NCBI GenBank assembly: GCA_002452745.1
Contig: DKFC01000076.1
Span: forward strand, 1 to 15,488
Length of the DNA: 15,488 bases
Reading direction: 5' to 3'
From: Firmicutes bacterium UBA6806
GTDB taxonomy: Bacteria > Bacillota > Clostridia > Peptostreptococcales > Acidaminobacteraceae
Shown here: positions 14,563 to 15,488 of the stretch, piece after piece
How positions within the stretch are numbered: the stretch's first letter is position 1
Layout of the letters: the number at the start of each line of letters is the position of its first letter
Made by a program: the position numbers and the translations under genes
The notes under the pieces: model-generated
Seen by the model: only the letters and a program-made list of their open reading frames with translations
Databases searched by the model: none
What the model was told of the DNA's origin: nothing

Positions 14563-15465
14563 TTGGAAGCATATATCATTGTGATAGATGGCGGTGGCAC
14601 TAAAACCAAGGGAAGGGCTTATGATCTCTCGGGAAATTTGCTAAGAGAGCATGTGGACGGGTTTGCAAATCCTATGGTGGACATAGATCTCAGTGCAGAT
14701 CACCTGTCAGATACTGTGGAGGCACTTGCCGTGGAAGAACTGCCGAAGGCAATTGTCATGGGCGTTGCAGGAAGCCTTCAAAAGCGAACGGGTGATCTCT
14801 TGCTAGACAGTGTGAAACTGCGCCTCAAAAGCGACTTGAAGAAAGTGGAGATCATCTTAGTGGATGATTTAACGCTGAGTTACTATGCTGTTTTCAAACG
14901 GGAATCAGGCATCCTCGGACTTGTGGGCACTGGATCTGCGCTTCTTGCAGAATCTGATTCGAAATGGGTTCGAATGGGCGGATTTGGTCACATTTTAGGG
15001 GATGAGGGCTCTGGTTATGTCTTGGCAGTTGAGACTGTCAAGGAGGCCATCTGGCGAAACGATCGAGGTGACGAGCAACTGGCCAATCGTGTTGCGGATT
15101 ACTTCGGTATTGATGACATTGAAGCGATAAAAGATGTCGTCTATAGAGCACCTAAGAGTGAACTAGCCGCACTGTCCAAGAAAGTGTTTGAATGGGAGCG
15201 TGAAGCGGGATTGACCCATATCATCGAGGGACAGATAAAAGCCTTTTCTGAGCTGGTGTTGGCACTGGTGAAAAGAACTTCGAAAGAGAAACCTGAAATC
15301 AAACTGATTGGCGGAATGGTTCAAAACAACCCCGGTTACTTCAATCGAATTAGAGAGGCGGTTGTATCCCTTCTGGCATCATCTGGATATATCTGTACAG
15401 TGACCTGTGCAGAAGCAGATGCCTGTGAAGGCGGTCTGTATCTTTATGAAAAGTATGTGAAATAG
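14563..15465 (+). CDS. BadF/BadG-type sugar kinase, likely N-acetylglucosamine kinase
   Basis: The product is an ASKHA-fold ATPase of the BadF/BadG/NagK group. Its phosphate-binding loop is VIDGGGTKTKG, the second nucleotide loop is GLVGTGSALLAES, and GGFGHILGDEGSGYVLAVE is the signature shared with GlcNAc kinases. GGMVQNNPGYFNRI and a C-terminal EADACEGGLYLYEK complete the pattern. The likely reaction is ATP-dependent formation of GlcNAc-6-P from the GlcNAc released by MupG. I favour TTG 14563 as start because AAGGCGGTG (14548-14556), one base from consensus, lies six bases before it. GTG 14554 would sit within that site and add three residues. Length of about 300 is normal. A GlcN, MurNAc or anhydro-sugar kinase is possible. 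Confidence 0.87.
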   Translation: MEAYIIVIDGGGTKTKGRAYDLSGNLLREHVDGFANPMVDIDLSADHLSDTVEALAVEELPKAIVMGVAGSLQKRTGDLLLDSVKLRLKSDLKKVEIILVDDLTLSYYAVFKRESGILGLVGTGSALLAESDSKWVRMGGFGHILGDEGSGYVLAVETVKEAIWRNDRGDEQLANRVADYFGIDDIEAIKDVVYRAPKSELAALSKKVFEWEREAGLTHIIEGQIKAFSELVLALVKRTSKEKPEIKLIGGMVQNNPGYFNRIREAVVSLLASSGYICTVTCAEADACEGGLYLYEKYVK

Positions 15466-15474
15466 GAGGATTAT

Positions 15475-15488
15475 ATGGGACTGGCAGT
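15475..15488 (+). CDS. Start of the next gene in the operon (cut by the window edge)
   Basis: An ATG at 15475 is placed five bases after a perfect AGGAGG (15464-15469) that overlaps the kinase stop codon. Only M-G-L-A and part of a fifth codon are visible, so the product cannot be named. Its tight spacing says it belongs to the same operon. Other murein-recycling genes would be natural candidates, but nothing in the sequence identifies it. Confidence 0.7.

Noticed and set aside
1..15488. CRISPR arrays, rRNA or tRNA genes, insertion sequences or transposase genes
   Set aside because: No regularly spaced repeats, tRNA-like cloverleaf sequences, rRNA segments or transposase motifs were noticed in reading the window. 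A tRNAscan or ISfinder search would be needed to exclude fragments.

Overview
The window looks like chromosomal DNA of a low-to-moderate-GC Gram-positive bacterium, probably a member of the Clostridia. The signs are strong AGGAGG/GAGGTG-type ribosome binding sites, frequent AGA arginine codons, a lipoprotein-anchored binding protein, Lac/cellobiose-type PTS genes and simple hairpin terminators. I cannot name genus or species. All recognisable genes are on the + strand.

Region 1 (1-2267): the possible end of an upstream gene, a hairpin terminator, a tandem 12-bp repeat, and a methyl-accepting chemotaxis receptor gene broken by an in-frame TGA and a later frameshift.

Region 2 (2354-10208): a consensus-like promoter carrying a NagR/DasR-like GntR-family operator and a structured leader. 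It is followed by a complete peptide-type ABC transporter (lipoprotein binding protein, two permeases, two ATPases), a cytoplasmic class C beta-lactamase-like serine hydrolase and a PHP-domain protein. A terminator between the binding protein and the permeases probably sets their relative expression. A 12-bp hairpin at the end of the PHP gene closes the unit.

Region 3 (10220-15488): a second promoter with a nearly identical operator, plus an extra TGTCTAGACA palindrome, drives murQ (MurNAc-6-P etherase) and Lac-family PTS IIB, IIC and IIA. Next come a MupG-type (DUF871) 6-phospho-N-acetylmuramidase, a BadF/NagK-type sugar kinase and the first codons of another gene.

Taken together, region 3 reads as a full route for recycling the peptidoglycan disaccharide MurNAc-GlcNAc. 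The PTS would import and 6-phosphorylate it, MupG would cut MurNAc-6-P from GlcNAc, MurQ would turn MurNAc-6-P into GlcNAc-6-P plus D-lactate, and the kinase would convert free GlcNAc to GlcNAc-6-P. Region 2 carries the same operator, which suggests that the peptide transporter, serine hydrolase and PHP protein handle the peptide or muropeptide part of the same cell-wall debris. The most notable points are the use of a cellobiose-type PTS instead of MurP, the shared operators, and the two enzymes without an assigned step. Substrates are inferred from gene context and family membership, not shown by the sequence.
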